DNA of 64,000 bases, taken from positions 1,442,853 to 1,506,852 of the forward strand of contig BCHS01000001.1 in the NCBI GenBank assembly GCA_039545275.1, in the 5' to 3' direction. The notes under the pieces are model-generated. The model made no database searches. It saw only the letters and a program-made list of their open reading frames with translations, and was not told the DNA's origin. Below are positions 28,270 through 39,400 of this stretch, piece after piece (position 1 is the first letter of the stretch; the number at the start of each line of letters is the position of its first letter). The DNA is from Pseudomicrostroma phylloplanum. Its lineage: Eukaryota; Basidiomycota; Exobasidiomycetes; Microstromatales. A program made the translations under genes and the position numbers.

Positions 28270-28633
28270 GATGGGAGCTTAGGGGCGTTGTAGAGTGCTA
28301 GAGGGGGCATAGAGAGCGCTGCGTCTTGCGGTCGCATGTCACCTCATCTCGTCGTATTCTCTAGTATGGCTCTTGGTATGCAGGACATACGGGACGATGG
28401 CGGCGGCGGCGGCGGCCTTGGTCAATCTCCGTTCTCTGGCCATGACCGGCACGGAAGTGAGGGGAGCGGAACGCGGAGTTTCAAGGTAGAGGCGCATGGA
28501 CGCATCGGGATGTGGGGCACCCAGTAGACTCTAGACGCCTTGGAACGGAGGCGATGCTCTTGCCTCCCTACCATTACAATCCCACCTACTCGAAGCACAT
28601 CTCACCCAACCACACCACCAAACCAACCTCAAC
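28270..28633. promoter_or_regulatory. Divergent promoter region, zinc-finger gene / HMG-like gene
   Basis: These 364 bp separate the start codons of two divergent genes. A short GGC repeat (about 28401-28414) is visible. No coding frame with family resemblance was found. A short run with CACCACACCACC character occurs directly before the HMG-like start. Confidence 0.4.
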
Positions 28634-29004
28634 ATGCCGCCCAAGAAGTCTGGATCCGGAAAGAAGAAGGCTCCCACCGCATACAACGTGAGTATAACCC
28701 ATCTAAAGCGCATCAAGACGCGCCCGACTCTGTTGACACGTCCAGAAGCTCACTACCACGTTGCTCCACTCATGGCTCGCTCTACACGCCTGTAGCTGTA
28801 CATGAAGACCCAGCTGGAGAAGCTGAAGAAGTCTGAGCCCAACTTGGACCACAAGGAGCGCTTCAAGAAGGTTGCCGCCAGCTGGGCAAAGGACCCTGCG
28901 TGAGCATCCAGACCTAGACGAGACGCGTATCTTGTGAATGTAGAGTGGCAGCTGACCTCTCCTTGACATCGCCTCTTCACAGCAACCCCAAGAACAAGAA
29001 GTAG
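28634..29004 (+). CDS. 59-residue HMG/YABBY-like basic protein
   Basis: Three exons, 28634-28687, 28796-28899 and 28983-29004, encode only 59 residues, too small for ORF scanning. The reading is MPPKKSGSGKKKAPTAYN, then LYMKTQLEKLKKSEPNLDHK, a helix FKKVAASWAKDP and the end NPKNKK. The Pro-Thr-Ala-Tyr-Asn-x-Tyr-Met-Lys start of the helix and the K/R-rich flanks resemble the YABBY/HMG-box fold, and similar ~60-residue proteins occur widely in fungi. A DNA-binding or chromatin role is inferred. All donor and acceptor sites are consensus (GTGAGT/GTGAGC donors, GTAG/CACAG acceptors) and phases agree (0 and 2), which makes the model convincing despite its size. Confidence 0.8.
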
Positions 29005-30081
29005 AGGAGGGCTTCGCGACCGAGCATGTACGATACCAGTGATTTCTGCCTCGATAATGGGTGAGTATCCTCGACGCGAGTAGCGCGTCCATGGACGTCC
29101 TTGTGGGCCTGATTCACAGAGGCGAACACGAGGCTATCACGTGGACAAGGGGTCTCGTGACGTCTTTCATACAGTCTGCTGACCTCCCCCTTCGACCCCC
29201 GCGCTCCTCCCACAGTCTGTACCACGGCGATCTTGTAGCGAAGTAGTCTTCCCTGGCGTGTCATTTCCTGCTCCACGCTTCCTGTCTTTACCTTGATTTG
29301 CATCTGAAGCAACCCTTTTGGCCATCATCCGTACGACGTGTGAAGGAGTGATCTTGGGACGAGTCTGGGCGCAACGTCTGTCCCGATCACCCCATAGCGA
29401 TGCGATCAGGTGTGCTTGTCTGGTATGATAGCATTGCACGCGTTGCCCTCGGGTGGAGCGTGCGGAGTGGCCCCTGCACTGCATTTGCCCGGGATCGGGA
29501 CGGCGTGAGTGGATGGATACGGACGATACAGGCGTCATGTCGGTGGATGTGACAAGTCGAGCTCGATCAATGCTGCTTGTGATTGCATCAGAAAGGCGTA
29601 GGAAGGACACAGGAGAAGACACAGGAGCATATAGTATCTTCTTCTGCCACTTTCTGTTGCTTTCCCGCCTCACAGAAGGCGGCAGGCTCAGGGTCAAGAT
29701 GCGCGTCTTGTGGCCCCTCTCACACCTCGCACGCTTACCTTTCAGCAGCATCCACGGTACGTCAAGGAAAGAACAAGCCTCCTCTCTCCATTGCGCCGCC
29801 ATCCAGGGTGACACTAAGTATCAGCAAGGTGCGCACCGGCTGCTTCTCCTTGTACGCGTCGAGGGTAGCGCCTGGCTCTCACCACCTGCGTCTCGCGGGG
29901 CAGGTCTGTGCAGAGAGGGCCGGGTCTGTGCGTTTTCCGAGTCTGACCCTCGTCGCTGACGAGCAGCTCGCTCTTGTTGCGATCTCTGCCATATCATCGA
30001 TACTCATACCAAATTCATTCCAGCGGCTTACGGATCCGCACCTCAGAGGCCATCTCGCCAGCAGTGCTTTGCTTTGCCGGT
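29005..30081. other. 1.08-kb intergenic region
   Basis: This is one of the longer gaps. A 215-codon frame on the minus strand (29167-29814) and overlapping plus-strand frames cross it, but their composition is irregular, they have no family resemblance and they overlap each other. I read it as regulatory or untranslated DNA upstream of the Zn2Cys6 gene. No tRNA-like B box or repeat was recognised. Confidence 0.45.
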
Positions 30082-32063
30082 ATGCTGCGCGGTACCAGCT
30101 GTCTTGCCTGTCAGAAGGGCAAGCGCAAATGCGTCCGGGCCACCTCGGACGACCCTAGGGGCTCTCCAGAGGCCTCCGACATCACCAGCATTTGCGACAG
30201 ATGTCAGAGACTTGGTCTCAGCTGTTCCCTCGTCTCTGGACAGCGTCACACGACGGCTTCTCCCTCTTCTTTGGGGACGCCATCCGCACGCAGAACTTCA
30301 GATGGAGGAGTCACGGCTGCAGAGACGGAGATGGGTGGGCAAGCAGTCAGCCCAAGGAGCGGACAGGGCAGGACCAGCATGTTTTCCACTGCAATGGCTG
30401 GGTATCCAACAGTGCACAATCAGTCTCAACCACTTCGGACGGGCGCTCCCTCTGGCGCTTCGTACACACTAGCCGAGCTACGTAGTTGCCTAGGCGAGGT
30501 GGGAATACGTAAGATCTCGAATTGGTGAGTATCTCTGGAGGGAAAGACATCACTGTGTGAAGACGTGCTTGTCAAAAGCCGTCTATGGCCACACAAAGAG
30601 CCAGCCCTCTGATGCGATACAACGCCTTCTTTGTCCAGGGTCGCAAACAATCTCATCCCCTTGTGGCCACTGCTGCCTACACCTGAACAATTACACAATC
30701 GGCATCTGCTGCCTACCACTCTTCAGATCGAGAACGAATCAGCAGCTCGGCTACTGGAGGTAGTGCAATACATTGCCGCTGCTCGCCACTTCGAGCACAC
30801 CCTCGAGGACGAGGCACTCACATACCCCGCCTGGGACGGTCTTGTGCACATCTTCAAGACGGCCCTTGCCGAAGTCGTACTTTCCGGGCTCAATTCCTGG
30901 GATGCCTGTCTCGCTCTTCAAGTAGTGTCCGTCTTTCGCATGAGAGAGCTGAAGAGCTTTGAAGATATGCCTTTTTCACTTCTCCAATCTGCCCAATGGG
31001 CAGCGGCCAATTGGCGGTCGGGTGGGAGGCTGCAGAAAAATGCAACAGCGACTGTGGCGAGCCATCGATCTCCCTGGTTTGACATCTTATGGGCATGTAG
31101 CTGTTCGTGGCAACTGTCCTTCTGCCTCGGGACCGCTGACGGACAGAACCTATTCGAGCCTACGACTTTGCCCACAGACATTGATATTGAGATCCTCTCG
31201 TCACAATGTCTCCTCGCCACTGCCCTCTTGGCATCAGATCGACATGCGCAACGGAGATTCCACGGCCTACAGCTCGTCTTGTTGCGGGGCTCTATTCTGC
31301 CACGGATCAGAAGCATTTGGACAATACTGGACAGCGATAGTAGCGACCTCTCGACGTTAGGCTCCGCTCTCTCTGCTTGGAAGAAAGAGGAAGAGAGGTC
31401 AATGAGTGACACATCCTTGAGTGAGTGGGCGCCTTTTCTGTGCCAAGCTCTGTAGTCAGACGTTCATCTCCTTACATTCTCTTCCGCTCTGATCGCACCG
31501 ATGCAGGTCTTAAAGAGCACAGCGAGCCCATCGACCTGATCTTGACAGAGATCAAGCTTATGGGCGTCATCATACAAGGGCGTATCCTTCGCGCTGTGGC
31601 AAGCCAACATCCTCAAGCGCTCAAAGTCTTCGAACGGGTCTCAGAGATCGGTGCAAGCCCCGCTCAGGCGCGAATGATCACTCTCTGTCTTCCCTCCTCG
31701 GACGCATCTTCGGCCTTTTCTGCAGCTCAAGATCTCCTCGCAACAGCAGCACGACCGCTCGCACAGCCGGCCGGACCCACTATCCCAGACGATCTTCGAA
31801 TGCCACCCGACATGACCCTCGGCTGCCTCTTCTCTGCTGCCTCTGTGCTTCTTGACCTGCACGCCCCGATGCTCAAGATGACGTACATCACAAAGGACGC
31901 AGACACAGCTTCGGCAATGCAGATTCAATTTACTTGGCAGCTGCTGAGGGGCTGCATGTTGGAGGAGGAGCGACCGAGCGTCGATTTTGATATAGCCGCA
32001 CGCTGTCGATCGATTGCGGCAGCAGCATGCTCTGGCGGTTTGGAAGCGAGCGGAATAGTATGA
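30082..32063 (+). CDS. Zn2Cys6 transcription factor
   Basis: Three exons, 30082-30524, 30639-31420 and 31507-32063, give 593 residues. The binuclear zinc cluster is at the N-terminus: C7-x2-C10-x6-C17-x20-C38-x2-C41-x6-C48, with the basic KGKRK between the second and third cysteines. The x20 loop is longer than in classic Gal4-type clusters and lacks the usual proline before the fourth cysteine. A Ser/Thr-rich linker follows, then ~400 helical residues resembling the middle-homology region of fungal regulators (SWQLSFCLGTADGQ; WTILDSDSSD). It should act as a sequence-specific nuclear regulator; targets are unknown. Its 3' end faces the membrane-protein gene with 60 bp between stops. Splice phases (2 and 1) match. 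Confidence 0.88.
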
Positions 32064-32123
32064 GTCCGACAGAATGGCTTATGGCTACAGGGAGAACAGG
32101 GAGTGACGGCATCCCTCTCCCAG

Positions 32124-33450
32124 TCATCCGCTCGGCGATTTCCCTCCCTCTACGCTGGGTGACACCGCTGTCTCTACATCCGCGTCGGAATCGGCATCCC
32201 CTTGGTGACTCTTGCGTGGTGCAGCCATTGCTGTCGCAAGGAGACATGCACAGGTGCACCACTCCATGGCCGTGGCCAGGACGGCTTCTTTGATGACAAA
32301 GAAAGTCTCGAAGCTACCTCCATATGCACCGCTGTAGATGTATGGGCCAGCGAACTACGAGGCAATGCAGTCGGGCACGAAAAGTAAGCAAAGGGCGTGG
32401 AATACGCAAGCACACATGGCAAGACTCACGTTGATCATGCTGTCCACTGCTTGTGTCAAGCCAAAGGCACCTCGAACGACGATGAACGGGCAAGCCGCCA
32501 GCAAGATCGTAATCTCCGTCCTCAATTTAGGAGAGACGCTCTGAGACTTTGTGAAAGCGTCGCTGTATAGCGCTGCAACCACAAAGATGGTGATCGCTAG
32601 GAAGATGCCTTGGCCGACGCCTCTCAAAGCCTTGGAGGATCGAATGAGGGGCGCGTCGGTCTCCCAAGCTTCGAGGACCTTGTCTGTGTCCAGGGCAAGA
32701 GGGAGCAGACCGCCAACGATGACTAGTGCATTGGCAACGCCTAGCATCTGTGCATTGCGGCGAGAGAGCCAAGGGAGAACGACGTTGTGTCAGGCGAATG
32801 TTGTCAGGCTGTATGCTTTCTCCTGCCCTGCCCTTTGGCTACGTACGAAGTCAAGGACAAATTCGGGCGACTGGGACGCTTCCTTGTAGTTGAGCTTTAG
32901 GAAGCTCTTGTCCGACTTGCCGTGCACCCAAGAGTGACCGAATGCCCGCCTTTGCCAGGAGATCAATTGTCTCAGTATACAGAGGACCAGTGTGAGGTAG
33001 CCCTGCGGTGAAGCGGAACAAGGCGGCAAGGAGGGGGCGAGGATGAGTACGATGCAGGGACAAAAGAGTCACTCGCGGGCGTTGGACGTACCTCGGCAGA
33101 GAGGGTGATGAATGCCTTTAGCAGTGCCAGACCGGTGGAAGAGATCACCCCGTGCTGGTCCAAACCGATCCCAACGCCCTGAGCGCCCAATCGTACCACG
33201 ACATGGAAGAGGAGAAAGGCCCACCGACTCTTGAGGGTGAAGCGTCGCGTGAGAAAGCCTGCTAGAAGGAAGACGAAGACGATGCCTGCAACGTGGGACG
33301 TTGGTGGGAAGCAATGAAGGAGGGGCGGTCGATGGTACTCTGTGATGAGCTCTACGGTAGTGGTAGTGGTAGTCGTGAACAGACATGGGCCGACTTACCA
33401 TACAGGACCAGGAATACAGTCGAGGTGATACCAAATGGGTGCAGTGTCAT
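32124..33450 (-). CDS. Fungal multi-pass membrane protein, DUF7702-like
   Basis: Five exons (33399-33450, 33092-33285, 32847-33002, 32430-32747, 32124-32354) assemble to 316 residues; four consensus introns (GTAAGT, GTACGT, GTACGT, GTGAGT donors) keep phase. The protein starts MTLHPFGITSTVFLVLYG and has about seven hydrophobic segments. It has the short, Arg-flanked helices (FVFLLAGFLTRRF; WAFLLFHVVVRLGAQ) seen in the fungal DUF7702 integral-membrane family. The C-terminal ~35 residues are polar and acidic (cytosolic tail). The family has no established function; a seven-helix receptor-like topology is sometimes suggested. It is tail-to-tail with the Zn2Cys6 gene and divergent from the S10 carboxypeptidase gene. 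The gene model is firm; the family name is moderately so. Confidence 0.72.
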
Positions 33451-34031
33451 GTTCAAAGTGGGAATGAGGTGATTGCTATTTGCTCAGCTTGATGACCCAA
33501 TTCCCTCACTCCCTGGGGCGTCCGAGGTCCCCCTTCTATATCCCTACTCGTGCAAAGGCCTGAGTAACAGTACCCCCATGGCACCTCCGCTCCTGCGTCC
33601 GCACGGCTCTACTGCCCATGAGTGCGTACCGCCGGAGGGGGCCAGGGCTATTTGCGGTAATCTTGTCCCAGCACAGGCCTGCTCCCCCGCTCCCGCTCCC
33701 GCTCCCGCGCCCGCCCTCGCTTCCGCCAAGCGAGGTCGAGGCTTACTCGTGCCTGCGTGCGCACCATCCTCCGTTCCGTCTCGAGCCCGGTTCTCGTTCC
33801 GCCTCCGCTCCGTCTGCAGCGTGTGTCGGCGTGCGTTACGTGGGGAGAGTGAATCTATGCGTGGCGCGTGCGCGTGCGGGGCAGGGCTCAGTCAGTCAGT
33901 CTATCTCGGCCGGTGTTGGGCCAGACGGCTTACGAGGTCCGATAGTGTACACCTTCCTGAGCCAGCGCCAGCCAGCATACCTTCCTTGGTTGTACCTGCT
34001 CCATCTTCCTCGTCGCAGTCAACGCCCAGAG
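33451..34031. promoter_or_regulatory. Divergent promoter region, membrane protein / carboxypeptidase
   Basis: These 581 bp separate divergent start codons. They contain a hexanucleotide GCTCCC repeat (about 33681-33712) and a GCGTGCGC-rich patch near 33868. The long plus-strand frame through this region is an upstream extension of the carboxypeptidase frame without secretory character. Confidence 0.45.
33681..33712. repeat. GCTCCC hexanucleotide simple repeat
   Basis: About four to five imperfect units of GCTCCC lie in the promoter region of the carboxypeptidase gene. Simple repeat seen directly. Confidence 0.7.
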
Positions 34032-35881
34032 ATGATCGCGCGTATCCTGGCCACACTGGCCTTGGCAGCAGCAGCAGCAGCTACAGCAGCCGCCTCTTCT
34101 CAAATCCCATTTGTATCCTACACAGATGGCAGCGCCAACAGCTTTGCCGCCTCGGCCTTTCCGGGGGAGCCTGCCTATATGCATCCCACGGTCAACATCG
34201 AGCTGCCCTTTGACTCGCAAGCCCACGCATTTGCCGGTGGTCTCAAGCCCCACGAGCTCGTGGCTGCTCAGAATGGGAGCTACGCCCGGCTCACCCATCG
34301 CGATTTCCCGCAGATGAGCATTCGCATCAAGAAGCATGGCGCGGGTACGGGTGCAGGCAAGGCTCATGCTGCAGAGCTTGACCCGGAAGCCTTTTGCGAT
34401 CCTACAGTGACCTCCTGGACGGGCTACATCGACCTCGTAGACGGCAAGTCTCTCTTCTTCTACTTCTTCGAGTCTCGCTCCTCGCCCGAGGGAGATCCGC
34501 TCGTGTTCTGGACCAATGGAGGACCGGGAGCCTCGAGCGCCTTTGGCCTCTTCATGGAGCATGGCCCCTGTCGTGTCTCTAGTCCCGAGAGGCAAGAGGG
34601 TCCACCTATCAATGGTACGACGCGCTTCGACTACTCCTGGAACACCCGCGCCAACATGATCTACGTCGAGCAGCCCGTCGGGGTAGGCTACTCCTACGTG
34701 CGCTTTGGAGAGGGAACCTGGGACGCGGAGCAGGCGGGGAGGGACATCTACTCGTTCTTCCGAATCTTCTTCTCGGCCTTTGAGCAGTTCAGATCCAATG
34801 ACTTTTACCTTGCTGGAGAGTCCTATGGAGGCAGGTACATCCCGCGCTTTGCTGCAGAGATGGTGGATCAGGATACGGCTGTTCTCGCTGCGGCCAAAAA
34901 GGCTGGCAAAGAGCCTGAAGCGGGGACGATCATGGACCTCAAGGGGATACTGCTAGGAAATATCGTCGCACAATGGAGCATCACCTATGAGTCCTACTAC
35001 GACATGGCCTGTACCCAGCTCTCGGGCAATGGCGTACCCCGCCTCTCCATGCTGGAGTGCGGCGAGATGAAGTCCTGGACGAAGCGCTGCAAGCGCGACG
35101 TGGGCAAGCACTGCGAGGACGAGTACTCTGCAGAGAACTGTGAAGCTGCCAGGAGCGTGTGCTCTGATAAGCTAGAGGAGGTCTGGACCTCCAAGTTCAA
35201 CCCATACGATGTGACCGACGACTGTAAAGCTGGGATTGAGGTGCTGTGTTATGCAGAGACGGACTGGATTGCTGCGTACCTCGACAGGGACGACGTGAGA
35301 TCGCTAGTGGGCGCCGCTCCCCGAAGTCAAGTAAGTGCCGAGTCACTCTTCTCTGCTCCCCACCATCGCTGACCAGCAGCCCCTCTTTCCCCCTCACCTG
35401 ACAGACCGGCACCTACAAGATCGCCTCCGACATCGTCGCCTCCCGCTTCTTCAAATCCCAAGACGTCCTCCGCGGCTCCTACGAGTACATTGCCGGCCTC
35501 TTAGACCGCAACATCCCCGTCCTAGTCCTCAGCGGGAACGCCGACTTTGTATGCAATACCCTCAGCACGATCCGGTACCTCGACACGATTGTTTATCCGG
35601 GAGCGATTAAGTTGCAGAAGAATTTGAGGGAGTGGAGGGTGGATGGGAAGAGAGTGGGGATGACTGCTAAGGGTGGGAATTTGAGTGAGTAGAGTATGCT
35701 AGCCACTCCTCTGACAAGGCAGTGTATAGATGTCGTCTTTGGTCTGATCCTTCGCGCCTACCTCACTCACTCAGCATACGCGACCATCGACGGCGCACCG
35801 CACCTCGTGCCCTACAAGGTGGAGCACGCCATCCCCGCCCTCGCCCTCTTCAATCGCTGGCTCGCCGGTGACAAGGTCTGA
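34032..35881 (+). CDS. Secreted serine carboxypeptidase (peptidase S10)
   Basis: Three exons, 34032-35330, 35405-35684 and 35775-35881, give 561 residues. The ATG at 34032 opens a typical signal peptide (MIARILATLALAAAAAATAA). Family S10 removes C-terminal amino acids from peptides in vacuoles or outside the cell. The catalytic triad is complete: Ser264 in GESYGG, Asp480 in SGNADF, His536 in GAPHLVP. The oxyanion-hole segment reads WTNGGPGASS, with alanine where most members have cysteine (GGPGCSS). The region 350-400 is cysteine-rich, so disulfides are likely. Each exon break falls inside a conserved block and restores it. The next gene converges after 607 bp. Extracellular or vacuolar nutrient proteolysis is the likely role. 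Confidence 0.92.
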
Positions 35882-36488
35882 ACTGGTGGCGGGCAACCAG
35901 TACGAACGGACACGGACAAACGGACGGACAGGGAATCGGATGGACACCAAGGGAGGGCGGGAGGCTAGATCTGCGGGAGGAGAGTCTGAGTAGCAGCAGC
36001 AACAGCAGCAGGGACCAAGTTAAGCGTCTCTTCACACAACGTCGAGCGCACACTGGACACTTCAGATTGCTGCTACGTAGATGCTGATGGTATTGACATA
36101 GAAAGAGCTGGACTCGTACATGATCTGATCCTAAACGAAAGGAAACGAAACGAAATGAAACAAAATGAAAGCGAAATGAAAGGAAGATTAGACAAAGAGA
36201 GAGAGAGTGAAAGAGAGTGAGAGTGAGTGAGGAAAAGAAGAAACGCTATAGCAACAAGTTGTGATTTGAGTTGGAATGCAGGACGAGGAGGTAGACGATG
36301 TTGGAAGATTTGTGAAGGTGTGATGGTGTCGTGAGTCATGTCCGCAACAGTGGGATTTGATGATACATGTGGGTGCGCTTGTTGTTATTGATTGGTGGGG
36401 TGGAAAAGTAGATGCCGAGCTTCCGTGCTTGTAGGAGGGGTAGTGTGGCGTGGCGCATGGGAGCATGTGTACGAGGCCGCCGCCGCCT
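35882..36488. other. Convergent 3' region with GA-rich simple sequence
   Basis: These 607 bp lie between two converging genes and should hold both 3' UTRs. Purine-rich low-complexity DNA (repeated ACGAAA/ATGAAA units and GAGA/GTGA runs, about 36130-36240) is the main feature; no gene was found. Confidence 0.5.
36133..36184. repeat. (A)ACGAAA/ATGAAA purine repeat
   Basis: A run of five- to six-base units (ACGAAA, ATGAAA, GCGAAA) spans about 50 bp in the convergent 3' region. Seen directly; probably a diverged simple repeat. Confidence 0.7.
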
Positions 36489-39400
36489 TTACTGGTCCAT
36501 CTCCATCTCCTTGATTTCGATGAGCCTCTCGAGGTCTTTACAGACCATATCCATCGTGGGCCTCTTCCTCGGGTCGGTATCCCACATCCTATTGAGCAGC
36601 TTAACAATCTCCTCTCCAAACTGCAGTGCAATCTTATCCGTTGGGGGTCTCTTGCCTTCTTTCCCAACCTCTTCGTAGATGACAAAGTCGTTCATCCCTT
36701 CGAAAGGGTAGCTCTTGTAGTCTTCGTACCACTGTAGAGTCTCCCAAAAGGTCATGGCAGCGGACCAGACGTCGACTTTTTCATTGTACTGGGGCTGGCG
36801 ACACCACAGCTCTACCGCCTGCCAATTGATTGTGCCCACTACGCTCTTCATCTTGGAGCGCTGCGACGTCTTGACGCGGGCCAGGCCAAAGTCGTTGATC
36901 TTGCATGAACGCTCCCGGGTGACGAGGACGTTCGAGGACTTGACGTCGCGGTGTACAATGGAGTGCATGTGAAGGTACTCGAGACCCTTGGCCGTCTCTA
37001 GAAGCATCCTAAAGATCTGCAGGTCGGGGGGTGGCTTCACGTTGCGGACATAGTCCCAGAGGTCGCCATTCGAGCAGAGCTCCGAGACGATCATGCAGGG
37101 AATGCCAGTCTTGGCAGTGTCTTCTGGGATACTGACTCCGATGAAGCGGACGATGTTCTCGTGTTTCAGGTCTCGCAGAAGTCCGAGCTCCTTGATGTCC
37201 ATCTCAGTGAGCTTTTCCCTGATGTCCGCAATGGCCACCTTGTTTCGACGCTTGCCCACTTTCCAAATTCCGACAAAGACGTCCTTGAAGCCTCCAGAAC
37301 CTATGCGTGAGAGCTTCTCCAGCTGACGGGCAGGAATCTCCTTATCAGTGAGATTGAGCGACTCCAAGTCCAGACCGTTGAGCTCATCGACATTCTCTGG
37401 TCCCGCGCTGGCGGCGCCTGCGTTGCGATCAGACAAGGGAGGCGTCGGAGGCTTGGTCTTGACCGCCTTGACCTTGCCGCCTCCAGCTTGCACCTTCTTG
37501 GGAGGAGAAACAGGCTTGAGGGGTTGCATTGATGACGCTACGCCTTCTGAAGCATCGTGCACCTGCACTGTGCCCTTGATCCTGACCTTCCCATTGCGGA
37601 GACGCCGCATCTTGGAGGGACTCGCGGCCAAAGGGCCATAGTCATCAGCCACCTCTTCGTCATCGGGCACGTCCGTGATATCGGACTCGTCCTGTCGATC
37701 TTCCTCACGCTCCGTCGCGTCCCCTTGCTCATCTTCATCACCATCGTCTCTTTCGTCATCTCCATTGACCGCTTCGCCGTCGGTCTGACTCGACATAGGA
37801 AGAGCCTTCTCTCCATCCTCCCCTGCAGATCCGTCGCCTTGAGCCTCTGCCCTTGACTCATGTCCACTCATCATATCTTCGTCGTCCGATTCGACTTGCA
37901 GATTCTGTCGAGCCACAGTCTTTGCACGCCTCTGCTTGCTCTTGCGGCGAGCCGGAACAGCAGGGACAGAGTCGACCCAGTCTTCATCCATTGGCTCGTC
38001 AGGCGGCGAGGGAGCCTTGAGACTCCTCCCAACGGCAAGGGACTTGGCCGACTTCATTTTGCGAAGCTTGTTCTTTACTGGGGATGGGTCAGGCAGCGCA
38101 GGCGCGGCTCTCTTGATACCCACCATCGGACCGCGCGTACGAGTACGAGCACGTGCGGGAGAAGAAGCTGCAAATTGCATGGACTTGGCATTCCTCAATC
38201 GATTGACCATGGGCGTTGCCGATGCCTGGAGATCTTCGTCCGCGCCATTGCTGCCAGTGGCGCGCTGGGGACTGACGACTCGGGATGGCCGGACTCCTTT
38301 TATCTTACGATTGCCCCCGGACTTTGCCGATGAGGATAGACCGGCGAACACATCTTCGAGTCGAGGTTGACGGAGAGACTTGCGTTTGCGATTGGCGGCC
38401 GTACCAGCAAGGCCTTCTGCCTCAGTCTCCTCTCCTCCACCTTCATGGCCAGCTTCATCGCCCTGGCTCTCATCACTCTCGTCGGTATAGTCTGCTGACT
38501 GGCTAGAGACAGATCGCTTGGACGTACCGCTGACTTGTCTCCTGTCCTTCAAGGATCCGGATGCACCAGAGGTAGCACGGGACGAGGCATACCGACGTCG
38601 AGGGTTTCTCTGTCTGATCAGGGTCTCAATAAGCTGAGCCCTGGTCAGGCCTTCCGACGATACCCCAGCTTCATGAACAAGGGCTACGAGTCTGTCTTTT
38701 TTTAGACGCTCAAGCTGCGTAGCTGGAGCAAGAGTCAACAGCAGGTGGTCTGCAAAGGAAGCCAAATGTAGAGGTTCAGTTAAAAGATGCCCATGTCATT
38801 CACTCTGTCAGAGACCACGTACCTTCGTTCGCTCGGCTCTCTCCATCCTCTGCATCACTGCTTACGTCCTCATCGTACTCTGCATAACCATCCTCCCGCG
38901 GCTTCGAGCCACTTGGCTGTCGTGAGGGTCTCCTCCTGTCAACTACAGTTGTATCTGCCAGTGTTTCAGGGCTGAGACTAGCGTCTCGGCCGCTGCTGGC
39001 TCCTCTAGCCTGCCTCGGCCTTGTGGGTGAGGAGGTAGCGGAATGGCTCTCAATGGCGAGAGCTCGCAACTCGCGCCGTAGACTCAGACTGGACTTGGAG
39101 GTCCTGTGAGAGATGTGAGAGCCGGAGCTCTCTTCAGAGCCCGAGACTGAGCGAAGGGACGAAGTAGAGTCATGAGAGCGCGGAGCGCTGACCGATGGTA
39201 GCTCTTTTGCCGTCCTGTACGATACAGCACGGGATGAGGCCCCACTGCTAGCTCGAGTCCTTGGGAGACTCGGTCGCTTGCGCTTGACACCAGCGCTCGA
39301 AGGGACAGAGCCACTGGCATCATCCACGCCCAGGTCCAGCGCGAAGTCAGTAGCAGCGGCGGCAGCCGCTGCTGAGCGAGTTCGAGAGCTGGCAGCTCGC

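Noticed and set aside
29167..29814. 215-codon minus-strand frame
   Set aside because: No motifs, irregular composition, overlapping equally long plus-strand frames and no splice continuity.
33618..34031. Long upstream extension of the carboxypeptidase frame
   Set aside because: It runs through GC repeats and would bury the clear signal peptide that begins at 34032.
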